This document shows, one piece after another, positions 9,965-22,800 of a DNA stretch of 64,000 nt. The position numbers and the translations under genes were made by a program. The notes beneath the pieces are model-generated. The model was not told the origin of the DNA. It did not search any database and saw only the letters and a program-made list of their open reading frames with translations. This stretch comes from Echinostoma caproni (taxonomy: Eukaryota > Platyhelminthes > Trematoda > Plagiorchiida > Echinostomatidae), in NCBI GenBank assembly GCA_900618425.1, contig UZAN01039591.1:70261-134260 (forward strand). Reading direction: 5' to 3'. Position 1 is the first letter of the stretch. Every line of letters starts with the position of its first letter.

Positions 9965-10095
9965 GTTCAGGAAGGTGGCCGCTGTCAAACTAAGGTTGCC
10001 TGGGAAAATACAGAAATGGAAGCATTTGGAACCCGGGACTTTCGGGTAAATATTCTGATGACAGCCACTTATTCACCACAGCCCGGTAAGGCAAA
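9965..10095 (-). mobile_element. SINE-A, copy 2 (degraded)
   Basis: On the minus strand it reads GGCTGTGGTGAATAAGTGGC, then a B-box-like GGGTTCCAAATGC, then TTCCATTTCTGTATTTTCC and GACAGCGGCCACC. These align with the head, B box, centre and GGCCGCGGCC end of copy 3 (61232-61402). Confidence 0.6.
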
Positions 10096-10529
10096 GATTA
10101 CTGTCTTGCTGACCTACTCATTCACTGTCTGAAATCACGAGTTAACATTAGTTTGAATGAAACGTATCCGACAGAACTGATAAATGTGTCCAAAGCTACG
10201 AAATGTAGCAAATATCTTATTTCTGTCCAGGATCAATATCTAGTGGAATATTTCGAATACACGAATTTGAAAAAGTAATGAGAAAGGGCTTTTTCTCTTA
10301 AATGACATTTGTGAGTGTTTAGAAATGAAGGAATGTAGATCAAATTACCATTTTATTTCGTTTGTTAGTAGTGACGGGTACTTCAGCATACCAGGTTTAG
10401 TTCTTCCTGTAAATGATCTGTTTTTGTCACGACCAACTATTCATCTCATTTAGAATGCCCTTGTGATTTTGTCGTGATGCAAGCTTAGTAAGGAAATTTG
10501 ACCTAAAAGAACATCGGCACAGAGGTTAG
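10096..10529. other. No gene recognised
   Basis: No shared repeat or coding signal was found between the SINE and the Penelope-like relic. Confidence 0.35.
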
Positions 10530-11270
10530 GTGGAGTGGGAATTTTTAAACCACAACGACAACGGCTACCTTGCAAAGTTCGTTGATAAGTATGCCAGACA
10601 GCAGGGAGAAAAACATACACTGCTAACTGTTCCCCGGAAAAGTATTTTTCTTTGTTTACCCCATAAAGGTGATAACTTACCGATTCTCATCAAACGCCGG
10701 CTCAATGCGGCAGTCAATCGAACGTACCGTGCGACCAAGTTGATCTTCATTGAGCAGACACATCGAGTGCCGATACCACCGAGAAAGGATCCCATCCCTG
10801 CAACCACCAACCGAAATGTAATCAATTAATTCTCTTGTATCTGTGGATGCAGATACGTTGGTCGTACGTTGTGGCATTTGGGAACACGAATCTCGGAACA
10901 CATTCCAAAATAGATACTGGCAAACGCAACGGGAAGAGCTCGAAGGTCTATCACGAAACACATGAAGGAGGCTGGCCACCGAGTGAATCCAACGGACGCA
11001 TTCCGAATTATCTACCGTCCGAAACGACCCTACCAGCTAAACTTCGTGGAAGCCGTAACCATACGAAGAACGAACCCCATTTTGTGCGCTCAGAAGCAGA
11101 TGATGGTCGCATTGGCTTTACCGTGGAGTTAATCCGCCCCCGCCCCACCCTATCATTTATCCATCACATCATTGTGACTTTCGTTCTTCTCTCCCTGCTC
11201 CATTCACTCAAACCGTCCATCCACACACCAATACGCCTCCCCCATTTCACACGTCCATTTGAATAATGAA
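10530..11270 (+). mobile_element. Penelope-like element, 3' part with GIY-YIG endonuclease tail (5'-truncated)
   Basis: The first frame (10530-10829) reads through a segment like TVPRKSIFLCLPHKGDNLPI, matching the K..IFLCLPFKGD motif that lies between RT and endonuclease in Penelope-like elements of flatworms. A frameshift then leads to SCICGCRYVGRTLWHLGTRI and SEHIPK (about 10832-10910), the C.C..RYIGRT..L..R..EH.PKW form of the GIY-YIG endonuclease. A further frame gives GHRVNPTDAFRIIYRP and EAVTIRRTNPILCAQKQ, ending LALPWS and a stop near 11138. This is the usual C-terminus. The remainder to about 11270 is probably 3' UTR, pyrimidine-rich. No RT catalytic core is present. Broken by at least two frameshifts and a stop, so inactive. 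Confidence 0.75.
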
Positions 11271-12089
11271 ATCCAACTTTTGTTCTTGATAATCGTCAGT
11301 ATTATATAATCGGCCTATTAACTTACTGTCCTCGCATGTCCACGTGTTCTAACTTTCCCTCTCCGCCTCATACCTACTGAAACACACACACGCGCGCACA
11401 TTAACACGTTATTCTCACCCATTTGCGAACAATTTTTCACTCATCTGTATTCCAATTAGGAGAAAAAAATGTTGGTAAACTAGTTAAACTGTCTCGTGAA
11501 CAAGTTTGAATCTCGCCTTTAAATCTATTTGTCACCATACCCCGTGAACATATACAATGTCCAATTGTAATTCGCATGAAGTAACTGATGATATGCGAAA
11601 GAAATGTCGCTGCAACAGACATCTTGCATAACACTACCAGCCTTTATCAGATTAATTTTTGTTGAACAATGCCAGGAAGCAGTGTTCATGAGTGAATGTT
11701 GTATACTTTGTCGATGCCATGAGAATGAGTCTACATGACCCTTCATGTTTTAATCAGTGTTTTGAAAATCCAATTGTACAAAGAACTATCTGTGGTTGTG
11801 GTATCAGTCAAAGCTCTTACTTTGTTGAGTAAAATCTGGACCACCACGAAGGAAAGATAATACATTGCGGACGCCCGTAGTCCTATAAAGTAGAAAACCG
11901 TATTATTATCGTGTTTCTGCCGCTTAGATGAGATCGATAAATCTTTGGTAGCTCCCAGGTTTTCTAAATTGTTGGCAACCAGTATAATTAGTGGTCTATT
12001 TGAAGCTAGTGCTTGATATATTCACCAATCCTCTGCTTCAAACGTTCTAACCAAACGCTTCCATACTCTTCCATACTCTAACTTCTACT
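11271..12089. other. No gene recognised; short CA/CG alternating tract
   Basis: The alternating purine-pyrimidine run ACACACACACGCGCGCACA at about 11382-11399 has Z-DNA potential. Open frames at 11437-11746 (minus) have no known motif. Confidence 0.4.
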
Positions 12090-13390
12090 GAACTTAGGCT
12101 AGCAGAAAATGTTGTTCTTACGCGCATTCGTTCCGCATTTGATGTCCCGTATGGTCTATAAATCAAACAGATGCACGCTAGATGCAGTTTTCGCACGTGT
12201 ACATAAAATTAACAAATACTATAATGAATCTAAGAAATCTGTTTTTTGTATGATTCCGTACTACGCATCTGTTTTTGATTCTATTCCTCATGCCCTACTT
12301 CCTTGTACACCGGAAACCTTTGGTTGTCCTAAGTAGTTATAAGCTTGACTTGCCGATTACTTCTTCGGGAGAACTCAATGTACCAGGTTAGGTTGGGAGA
12401 AATCCAAACCGTTTAATAATAATTCTGGGGTACTCCGAGGTGGAGTCCTTTCCCAAAACTTATCTTCTACGTATACTAGTGAATTGTCTGCTAGTGTTCC
12501 TCGTTCTCTCTTGTAATAAGCCGACGATGTGGATATATTTCACGCCCTCTCCGATTCTTCTAGTCTTCCACAAGTTTCTCGCAACTTGAAGAAAGTTCAT
12601 AAGATTTCTGCCACATCCAACCTCTTCCTTAATCGCTCTAAATGTTTCCAAAGTCTGTTTATCCTATCACATTCATCCTTCCCATCTGAACCAGTACCGA
12701 TTAACTCCGAACCAGTATCCAAGGTAAGCTGTAATAAATATCTCGGGTAATTTGTCGATGCCAATTTGCAATAAACCTCTCACATTCAGCATATTGTCAG
12801 TAAGCTTCTATGACTTTCTCTTCGTATTTGTAATTTTTTTCAGTTTCGTAATCAACAATCGATTCTTCTCACATTTGTGTACCAGTATGTTTTCCCCGTT
12901 TCACTTTTTTGGTCATCTGTTATTTTTTCCCAATCACCTAAAGGAAGCTTTATCCTGCTTCGACATGGACTGACCATCATTAGCCGCGTGTCTTCAGTCT
13001 TACTCGAGGAGATGGTAACTAACTTATGCGCACGTTATTTTATTGCATCTGAAAAGTTTGTACGTAAGATTCTTATCTGCTCTACACATCCGCTGCACAT
13101 AGAGTTAACTTCCTGTTGTTCCCATCCTTCAACTAGACCTCAGTACGATTGTGTTCCCTGTCGAATAATCATATATCATAACTCTATGGCAACCTCATTT
13201 CGCTCGTATTCCAGTTAACAGAGAGCAGCGTTTCACAGACTTTGTTGACATTTTCGCGAGTGAAATCATTCTGTTACTATTGTTTTTTTAAAATTTTTCT
13301 CCACTATTCAACTTGTATATTTTTAACTGAGATGTAAGCCTACAGACGTTATTCCAATAACAATAACAATAATCATAACAATTATATCAA
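12090..13390 (+). mobile_element. CR1-like non-LTR retrotransposon, RT and C-terminal part (inactive)
   Basis: Frames read in order through RT motifs. Near 12150-12300 comes YKSNRCTLDAVFARVHKINK and then VFDSIPHALL (motif A region, FDS.PH.LL). Near 12400-12440 comes SGVLRGGVLS, where the family has GVLQGGVLSP. At 12514-12535 the catalytic YADDV box reads stop-ADDV because the tyrosine codon is now TAA. Next comes VSCNKYLG (KYLG motif, near 12750). A C-terminal thumb follows to about 13290, ending RFTDFVDIFASEIIL. The 3' UTR ends in a simple AATAAC/AATAAT-rich tail near 13350-13390, typical of CR1-type elements. Many stops and shifts. The frames 12109-12336, 12529-12750 and 12877-13218 are its pieces. 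Clade is inferred from overall motif style. Confidence 0.75.
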
Positions 13391-15224
13391 ACAATTTCCT
13401 TGTTGATTCTGGTGGTGGTTTGGGTTTATCTGGGTGAAATTTCGATACTACACACCAATGTTTAGTTTCAGGAAATGAACGACGCTCTCACTGAGGTATT
13501 TTCAAACAGCATTTTCATGAGTAGTGTAGAGACATAGTAAGCTATGTTCAACAATGGTGTCTGCTGTATTTGATCAACTAAATTCACACTAATGGTATCG
13601 TTCTGATTTCGTTCGCTTGTGTGGATCGTGAATACATGGTCCTTTGCGAACAACTTTCATTTTGATGGAACTTGTTAACGGATTTTTTATTTTCCTCTTT
13701 TGTAAGAAAGCGTCAGGTGACGCGTTCAACATCCATTCTTCGGATTCACGTTCTCCCTGGTCACAGCATGCCGAGTTCTTCACTTCTTCGCCTTGCACCA
13801 AGCCTCCTTAAAAAGAAAATCTTGATATATTGAGAACACTGAGCATGCTCATGCTTGCGGTTCCGCATAGAAGAACTAGTATTTGAAGACTTTTGAAAAC
13901 CTTGGACAGGATGAGTAGGGTTCGAAAGTCAGAACATTACCTTTGTCTATCAGGGTAGAATGTCATATGATGACGTTCATTCAACCACTCGACGTTCGGA
14001 AATAAAAGTCACTGTCCTTGAATGAAGCTTTGTTTCCTTTTGCCGATTGAACTTGAAATCGAAAACGTGGATGGGAAGAAATGCATGATATAGAGGTCGG
14101 AAATGAGAGAAACTAGGTACAGAACACTCCGAACACAAAGGAACACGAATATCTCGTGACGCGCAATACGCATATCTCAGGAGAAAATCCATTTATAGAG
14201 GCACTAACAGCAACCGAATTTTCCGATAGCCCAAACTCAAGTATCATATGTAACAATGGATAGAATGGCATTGATGCAGTGAAGAAAGTATAGATGGTTC
14301 GTCGAGCGTTAGTGGTAAGTATTCTGTCATTTTACAAATGCAAACAAACCTAAACAAGAGTATTGGATTCAAGGAACCATTGAGGTAACACAAGTTGTAA
14401 TAATCCATCACCAAAGCAAGTGGAAAGAACAGTTGCGGAAAAAAAATTGTTTTTGTTTCGAATGAGATCGAAGGATAGTGCAGATGAAGTTTTCATTCTC
14501 CACACTCAGCAAAACATGAGGCTTTATCCAAACGAGGATTGGAAATGCATACACAACATATTCCACTTTTAGAAAGGACCTTACAAAAAGTCAGTCGCCA
14601 TTTATGATGCTTTTGTTGCTAGGCTTTTTTAAGCCACATCTTTATTCAATGGTTTTAAGTTATTGCAATCGAGTCCTACTACTTACAAAATCCCGGTAGA
14701 TGGATTTTACCCGAAAAATTGTTCACTATTCTGCTTTAGTTTTGTGCGAAGTGAAAACAAATATCATCGTCTATTGCTCTATCGCTTCCCATCGTCTCGT
14801 CCCTCTCATCCTAACAAGTAAATTCCCTCTAACACTTTCTATGATCTGATTGGACCGTTTTCCGCTATCTGCAAAGCTTAAAATTCCTCACCCCAACACG
14901 AAAATGTCTGATTACCGGCTTGTACGTTTTACAATGCTCTTGTTGTTACGTCCAGTCCATCCGTGTGCTGATGGCACTCCTGCTGCACAGTCGAAGTTTA
15001 CTGGGCATGCCTGAGACTCACGGCTGTAAACAAGGTGTGGTTTCTCGTCTGAGTTAGCTGGGCAAGCACCAGGTCCCTTGTGGCTGCACCATCCGACCAC
15101 TCGTTATATGAACCCGATCGGTCGTGTGATTTTCGTGCTGGCACAGGGGGAGGATATGTTCCGAATCGGAGAATCACTGCTTCACAACTGATTCTCTTGT
15201 GGTGATTCTGTACTAACACTTAGT
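13391..15224. other. No gene recognised
   Basis: Several open frames of 60-73 codons lack motifs. A GC-richer patch at about 14930-15110 was examined for tRNA-like boxes and none was found. An 8-bp inverted repeat (AGAATCAC / GTGATTCT) lies at about 15168-15208. Confidence 0.35.
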
Positions 15225-16935
15225 CAGCATCGAATTTGGTAACAACAAAGTTTCCAATCTGTTCTAACTGATATGACGCAATACCTAATGATCTGTTCGT
15301 ACCATACCCAGTGATTCACTAATTGTTGAGAAAAAATTGCAGTTGACATTGCTTTGCTCTTGTATTCGATTAAACCGTGTCAGATGGCAGTGGGTGATCA
15401 TAACTCACAGATCAATTCACATACTTCCTGAATCGGTTGTGTACCTAGTGCGGAAGGCAGACCGGTCTGCTTCGACCTTTCACTGGTCGTTAAAAGTAAC
15501 TCACAGTAGTCCATCATTGCAAGATTGACTAAAAGAAAAAGGATAAAGCAGATGTGGTTTGATAGAACTCATCAAGTTTGAGTTTTCGGTAATCGTGCGA
15601 ACAAATCAACCGTCTTAATCCGCTAAAATAAAAAACGGCAGGTTTATCTGTGAAAAAATGCACCATTTTCTACAGACGGGGCGGGTTCAGAGCGGAATGA
15701 ATGAAATCCAGAAGATACCATTGAATAGAGAAAAGTTGAGTAATAATGTGAAAAGGATTATGTCTACACAACCGCCCAGCTCAGTTCAGAGTAGAAAAAA
15801 TGTCACTGTTTTCCACCTACATGGTAGATAGCTCGTTTACACAATCTTACGTGGTAACATGCGGGAAACACTGCAGAGTGGCATCCGCGGTGCAAATTAA
15901 AATTCTATCTTATTGGACATTCAGTATTAAGACAACCATGGGTAGACTAGTTTACCGACCTCTACTTAATACCTTATGGAGCAACCAGCTTTTAGGATCA
16001 CGGATAACTGTGACGCATTCATACCACCATCTGTCTCATTCACGAAACTATAAACGATCGCACAAATGCAACCAGTATGTGAAAAGATGCAACGGGTTGA
16101 GCAGTGATATAATGAAGATAAGAAACCATGCGATGAAGCTGATTAGCGCAAGGAGAGACCGAAGGTAACAGATTGTTGTCATCCGCATTCTGGATAGAAT
16201 GTATTAATCAGCCGGGGAATGACAGAGGAAAATACTATTTCTGTTAGCTAGTGCGTATGTTCGAATTTGATCTTACTATTCAGGTGAAATACTGGTAATG
16301 CTTTCATCATTGTTACCATTGTTAAGTACCTTGTCAGGTGTGCATTTTAATGTCAGAAATACGTAGGCAATCGCATTTGATTCAAAAGACTCGGTTTTAA
16401 TGAAGAGAAACTCGGCCTCAATGGAATGTACTCATTGGGCTATTGAGGGCTCAGACTGACTCCACTCATGCAATAAATCATGCTCACTCACATTCACGTC
16501 TGGGTATAATGGACGACTTATCGATCCATCTTGACCTGATTCGCTTCCTTACCCGACCGACAAAGGTCAATTAACTCCAGGTTCCTTCATCGCATCGATC
16601 AACGATCCCGAGTGGAACGTGTGTGTGTGTGACAGGGGTGGGGTGGGGTGCTAGGGGGGGGGGAAGCCCACCTCACACCACTGAAACATTCATCCTCCCT
16701 CGGTAACTCACTCAAAAAGTACTTTTGTTTGTTTACGGAGAAGTGAGTTCATTCGGACTGGATGGGTTTTAGACAGACCCGGTTCAATCGGTGACATTTG
16801 ACGGCCTAACCACCAACCTAACCACCAATCTTGTGGGATTCACAAAGCAGTGCGGTTGGTTGAATTCACTTGAAGTTACAACGGATTCAATTGAAGTTGA
16901 AAAGATACAGTTGTACCGGTAAATGGCAAGGTACG
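15225..16935 (-). repeat. R1 repeat, copy C (longest contiguous copy)
   Basis: This is the only copy in which left and right R1 blocks are directly joined. It aligns in reverse complement with 575-1050 and 1490-2800. The segment homologous to the candidate exon of copy A is broken by stops. Its donor GTGAGC has become a GGGC-like sequence, and the sites flanking the homologue of the 26-nt exon are mutated. The plus-strand frame at 15800-16168 lies across it and has no independent support. The left-block end contains a G-rich insertion (16619-16663) absent from the other copies. Confidence 0.75.
16619..16663 (+). other. (GT)n plus potential G-quadruplex
   Basis: A (GT)7 run is followed by four G-tracts of at least four (16635-16638, 16640-16643, 16645-16648, 16654-16663), which fits the G4 pattern with loops of 1, 1 and 5 nt. 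It is unique to R1 copy C. Confidence 0.7.
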
Positions 16936-18044
16936 AATCTACATAGAAGACATCGTTCTTCTCCATAGAAGGATCACAGATCCGGAAAGATTGTGACGAT
17001 TTTATTCAGTTTTTTCCAATGAATTGCCACCCACTTTTCGTAAAACCAATTTTCTACCATAGTTTCTGTTGGTCGAAACAATTAACTGCCTTATCCGTGG
17101 AGCAGTTTTATATCAAACTAAAAAAATTCAAACTGTGAAGATGACGAAAACGTAGAGTTCGATCATAGCAGGTTGATACGTGGTTGTATGCTATCGACAA
17201 CAAAAGCAATGGGAACTGGTGGACACAACCCTTTCTTTATTCATTCACTCAAACTCTCTTTGAATCTCAGTTGCCGAAAATCATTGGCAGTCAATTAAAT
17301 GGAAGAACACAGATGTGATCATAATTCATTTCTTATTAAGTTGATATAGACCAATTTAGATTTTTGCTTCCTAAACATGGGATTTATAATGCCCCGTGAA
17401 CACGAGTTAACTTATCTAACATCACAAATAATGCGTGTTTATATCGGTCCCACGTCACCCGGATGTTGTCGTAAAAACGAAACATTGAATAATGTTCCCT
17501 CTAGAATAAGTTAATTCATTTCCTTCTTTCCTTTCATCCTGTGAAGCGTTCAAAATCTGACATTTTTCCGGATGACTAACATGCAGTTCTAACGCTTTAA
17601 CTTCATACATGACATGAATATAAAGTGACAGTTGGGCATACTGTTTTTTTCGAATTTCTCATGCACTCCAGTGATCCCATGCAAAAGTCAACGGGAAAAG
17701 TCCTACACCGATATGACAGTGAATTTCATCCATCCCTATTTGTTTGTCCATAGAGTTCAAGCCTATTACGAGTGTGCCTTACGAAAGTGCGAAAAACACG
17801 TGACTCTTACACATGACTTTTAACTATCTTAAAATTATTCGACTTTACAATACCTCAAAAACGTTCGGACACTGCAATATTTGCATAAAGTTAACTCTCA
17901 GAACTAAACATCATTTCTTGTGCATTCAGGAAACGGAAACCAATAACACACTAACTTTTCTTCACCTGAAAGTTGCAAAACGATAAATGAGACACTACAA
18001 CGCTTAGTCTACCGAAAAGCGACATGAAACGGACAATACTTACA
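16936..18044. other. No gene recognised
   Basis: The frame at 17632-17823 shows no known motif. Nothing else could be supported. Confidence 0.35.
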
Positions 18045-18850
18045 TTTTCCCAGCTTTTCTTCATGACTTACAAACGTGGGCTTGTGGAAGCTTTATTTCA
18101 TTAGGTGAAAACCATTAGTTCTCCAAATACACTAAAGGAAGAAGAGGATTTCCTAAGGAGAACATCGCTAAACAATGGTTACCCAGAAAGGTTTATAGAT
18201 ATTCACAGTAGACCATTTCCAAAAGGTAACCCAACTCAAAATGTGGGTAAAAAAAGGCCATCTATATCAAGCTTGAGTTCAAAGGTGACCACATTTACAA
18301 TGATGTTCGCCAGATGCGGAGGTCAGCTTTAGACTGTACATTCCCAGCTGCTCAACTCGGACTCGTTGCCTCCAGTCGTGGAATTCATTTGGACAAACGT
18401 AAACTTGGCTGGCAAACCAGGTCCGTCTCACACACTGTATACCAGTTCATCTGCAGTTGCGGTGACAGGAACATAGGCAGAACAAACTGTCAGCTCTCAT
18501 AATGGATGGCCAAACATACTCCAAAGTGGTTAGTGAAATTATTGAAGCAACCGAAAAATGATGGCCAAGTGATTACAAGAAATCCAGGGTGATCTGTTGC
18601 AAAACATGGCAAATAGACAAATAGCTAGTCCCAATTCGTCTTTCAAACCATTATTAAAAAACCTCGAATTACGTAATCACAATGCCAAACTTTTAGTGAT
18701 TAGTGAAGCACTGCTTATTTGATTACATCACCCGACCTTATGCGCACAAACGTTTTTGATACAATCAATCCACTCAGAGTGGACTTGACGTGCTACTTCT
18801 AAAATCAGTAATCTTTGTATGTTTGTACATGTTTGTTCACCATAATTGAT
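18045..18850 (+). mobile_element. Penelope-like element, 3' part with GIY-YIG endonuclease tail (second copy)
   Basis: One frame from about 18060 reads YKRGLVEALFH, a stop, then VKTISSPNTLKEEEDFLRRT and NNGYPERFI, the segment after the RT core. The next frame gives ALDCTFPAA and then YQFICSCGDRNIGRTNCQLS (about 18439-18498), where the endonuclease motif C.C..RYIGRT has Asn for Tyr. After a stop comes MAKHTPKWL, the EH.PKWL region. A third frame ends PTLCAQTFLIQSIHSEWT and a stop near 18787, the usual PDLC.QK C-terminus. The catalytic tyrosine is changed and frames are broken, so it is inactive. No RT catalytic box is present, as in the copy at 10530. Confidence 0.75.
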
Positions 18851-18870
18851 TATATATATATATATATACA
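18851..18870. repeat. (TA)n microsatellite
   Basis: About nine TA units, directly after the Penelope-like 3' end. Confidence 0.85.
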
Positions 18871-19336
18871 TGCAGTACTCATATGAAGTTTTAGCACGGT
18901 TCGTACTGGTAAAACTGAAAGATGATACCTCATTTGGGACAAAAGTCCCGGTGTATCATCATCTCTCATACTCAAAATTAGTTGTATTATTAAAACGCCG
19001 AGGTCAAACGTTTAGCTTCAATACTTCCGACACCAGCAGTGTTTAAACATTGCACATCATTATCATAGATCGCCGAGAAAATTGAACCCAGTCCTGATGC
19101 ATAAAGCGCAGACCCCTCCCTCCACACACTGTCTCCCTCCGATCCGCACACGTCTGTACACCTCCAAACAGTGACTGTATCATCGAGCGGTCAACTATTA
19201 CACAATGCAACATAGATTCCCTTAAGCACGAGACCTGGAATAATTGCCGCATATATTAAATCCATTATTATGGTCAGTTCAGCTACACAGAGGCACATGA
19301 ACGCATCTTCAGATTGGTCAAAAAATTGCTAAGTAG
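18871..19336. other. No gene recognised, up to the gap
   Basis: Nothing identifiable; runs into the assembly gap. Confidence 0.35.
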
Positions 19337-19836
19337 NNNNNNNNNNNNNNNNNNNNNNNNNNNNNNNNNNNNNNNNNNNNNNNNNNNNNNNNNNNNNNNN
19401 NNNNNNNNNNNNNNNNNNNNNNNNNNNNNNNNNNNNNNNNNNNNNNNNNNNNNNNNNNNNNNNNNNNNNNNNNNNNNNNNNNNNNNNNNNNNNNNNNNNN
19501 NNNNNNNNNNNNNNNNNNNNNNNNNNNNNNNNNNNNNNNNNNNNNNNNNNNNNNNNNNNNNNNNNNNNNNNNNNNNNNNNNNNNNNNNNNNNNNNNNNNN
19601 NNNNNNNNNNNNNNNNNNNNNNNNNNNNNNNNNNNNNNNNNNNNNNNNNNNNNNNNNNNNNNNNNNNNNNNNNNNNNNNNNNNNNNNNNNNNNNNNNNNN
19701 NNNNNNNNNNNNNNNNNNNNNNNNNNNNNNNNNNNNNNNNNNNNNNNNNNNNNNNNNNNNNNNNNNNNNNNNNNNNNNNNNNNNNNNNNNNNNNNNNNNN
19801 NNNNNNNNNNNNNNNNNNNNNNNNNNNNNNNNNNNN
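19337..19836. other. Assembly gap (500 N)
   Basis: Exactly 500 N, the usual placeholder for a scaffold gap of unknown length. Apparent frames across it are artefacts. Confidence 1.
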
Positions 19837-22800
19837 GAATGATTCTTCACACACTGAAAGAGTTACGTTACAGAGACTTTCGCAATCGGTGAAAATCTGC
19901 AAAGTACGGGCTTTCTTTTGCCATAACATATCTATTTAATGCATTTCGAATCCACTGCAAACGCCCAGAACCCTATCCGACTTTCTCGTACAAGCTTCTT
20001 CAGCTCTTTAACATATTCTACACCCTTGCACTTGCGTAATTTAAGCATCCCAATAGTTCCCGTATTACTACTCACCAATGAAGTATACAAAAACTTGAAT
20101 CATCAAATGACTGAACTATTTTATGCTTCTGTTATGTTCGTCATGTTGATGATAAGCATACGAATATGCTGCTTATCCAAAAAGAGCATTATAACTGTTC
20201 CAAATATACAACAAGAACCTGCACTTCTTCCGTTGGCGCAGAATCGTGCATCTGGTTCTCAAGTTCTTTTCCGGCTACAAGCCTGAGCCTAACTGATCGT
20301 TTCATTCAAGATATACGTATCGGCACAAGTACAATGTGCACTTTGTTGCGCATTCACATTCAACTTTTCTCTTCCTCCTCCAGTTTTTTCTGGGTTTTCC
20401 CAAGACAGCTCCATTGAAATTATCGGTATGAATAGTTCCAAAAGGATTGGAGTTCTTTTCAAAGAAAACCAAATTCATTGTTTATTTATCAATTCATCAG
20501 GGCTTTGTTGTTCGTGATTGGTGAGGAACCAACGCCTGTCGGCGAAATAAATCATGGATCCTTATAACACACAATACCGCGCTTGCATTGGAATAAGTAG
20601 TATCTAAGCTAAAATCTGGTTGCGTGTTCAATCATCACTGTCGCTGTTTCTTGTAAGTGTTTCAAATGCTTTGGTATGAGGAGAAGCATAGTTTGTCACA
20701 TGAACAGTGAACTTCTACGAGAAGCAATGCAGCGGAAGGAGATCGATCACATCGAAGCAAGTTCAGGATTCATTTCAGTTGCATTTAAGAAAAGCTGTAA
20801 ATAACCAATATCGAGGACAGCTCAGGCGGACTGGCCACAAGTGTCGTGTGCCACCATTCGAAAAACGATAGCTAATTTTGAACTGCAGCTTAGGTCAGCT
20901 GGTGTGGAGTCTTTGTAGAACAAAAAAGGAACGGCATGTATCGGTTTTTCAAAATATCCACATCGCCCGGCGCCAGTCTATTTGATGTTCGGCTGATTTC
21001 ACTGTCAATTTTTCGGCGGTTTGCGAGCAACACACCAGACACAAAAAAAATAATCTGTTTAACTAGTTTTCCAAATAAATCCCTTTAACCAATCAAAAAG
21101 TCAAACATCTATCACGCCCAATCAGTTGAAAGCAGAGTAAATGACGGGGTTTGGTTGTTGGCCTCACCTACGTTCCAGTCTGAATAGTGCTAAATGTGTT
21201 ACACTAAGGAAACAGGTTTTCTTTGACCAGAACTCTCGAAAGGCAATTGTAAGAAGCCATAGCGTTTCAAGGTAGATCTCAATAAAATACGAACTGAAAT
21301 TTCAAAAGTTGAATTCATGTCGTTTTACCGCCCAATGTATACGAAAACCTTTGCCTGTTGTTGAAGACAGGTGTAGGTTGGTCGCCTCGTCATTGGAAAT
21401 CGCTGATCAGATTGCTGCATATATTGAAGAAAACTGACAAATGCGATTGTATTACAAAGGGGGTGGACCCCAATTTCTCATAAACAAGTGTGGTCACACA
21501 GGGCCAGGTGGCCAGGTGGCAATGATCACCAAATTATCACCACCCCATAGAGTAGGTGAGTTCAAAGCCCACCATCACCGCTTGAATTGCCTTTTAATGT
21601 GATTGGGAGCCTTTTGATTGACCGCTTTCCCTTCCTACAATAATTTATGATTGCGTATAAAATAAAAGTGTGTGACAATAAGAAAGGTGAAAAAAGGAAA
21701 TTAGGACACCTGAGAGATAGATCAACGGACAGACAAGCAGAGAGACTGACCGACTGACCGAACATTCCAAAGAAAACAAATGATTTCCAACTGAGAAATC
21801 CAAGTACTTGTGTTTGCACATCAGATATAAGAGTACGTCCTAGTATTTCTTTTCTTTTGATAAGACGGAATAAATAGCAAAATTACATTCGACGATCAAA
21901 GGGAGGAACGTTAAACGATGCTTACCGCAGGGTACACTTTTCCATATATTTAAGAGAGAACAACGTTTTTTGATTATACTGAAGAAAATGTTTAGCAAAG
22001 ATGACAAAATTGGTGATTTACTTTTGCAAAATAAATGAGTGTTTACATCTTAATGGCTGTCTGAATGTCTCTATTCATCTTCATCAACATCGGTAGGGAA
22101 TAGTCCTACAGTTTCAGATGAACAATTTCACGGGGTTTTATATGTGAAAATTTGAAAAAAGTTGACTACAATGCTTCATGGGAATTATGACATGAAAGAA
22201 TAAAATATTCATATAATTATGGGTAGGTTTTTCATCAAATTCCCACAAGTTGCCCTTCATTGAACTTCCTGATTATCGTTGTAACAGAGCTGTTTTGAGT
22301 CACAATTAAAACCCAATGAGGTCTGAATCAAACTGATTGATTATCAATAAATTTATGTCTGCGAGTGATATTCTATTACACATCTATCTGCTATAAATTA
22401 TACCATATTTTATTCATTTCTTGAAGGACTAGAAGTATATAATTCACTTCACTCCCGGACAAATGCGTCTAATCAGAATCGAATCACTTCTGCACTATTG
22501 TGACCCCATGTGGTTTCCTGCTCGAACTCTTTGGTTTTAAATTATAGGGCAGTGGATTCCCTCAAATATCAAAGCCTATCGCTCTAATATGGTACACGAT
22601 CAACATACGGGTCCTTTCTATACAGTGGCATAGTTATTGATACTAGAGTGATAATATGACAATAAGATACTGAATATCAGTCGAGAATTCTGACCAATAA
22701 AATAGGTAAGATGAAAGTTGTTCTGCATAATATCCAGGGGCCAGGTGTACTTAGGATACGGAAAACTGCGCAATCCGTAGCAATTCAAACTTTTTAAAGC

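Noticed and set aside
9691..10132. Frames rich in Asn/Thr and Ile/Leu as a low-complexity membrane protein.
   Set aside because: They are translations of the TAA/ACT microsatellite and the adjacent SINE copy.
10835..11266. 143-codon plus-strand frame as a gene.
   Set aside because: It runs in the wrong frame across the Penelope-like endonuclease and C-terminal region.
19314..19929. Frames of 173-203 codons.
   Set aside because: They run through the 500-N gap and are artefacts.
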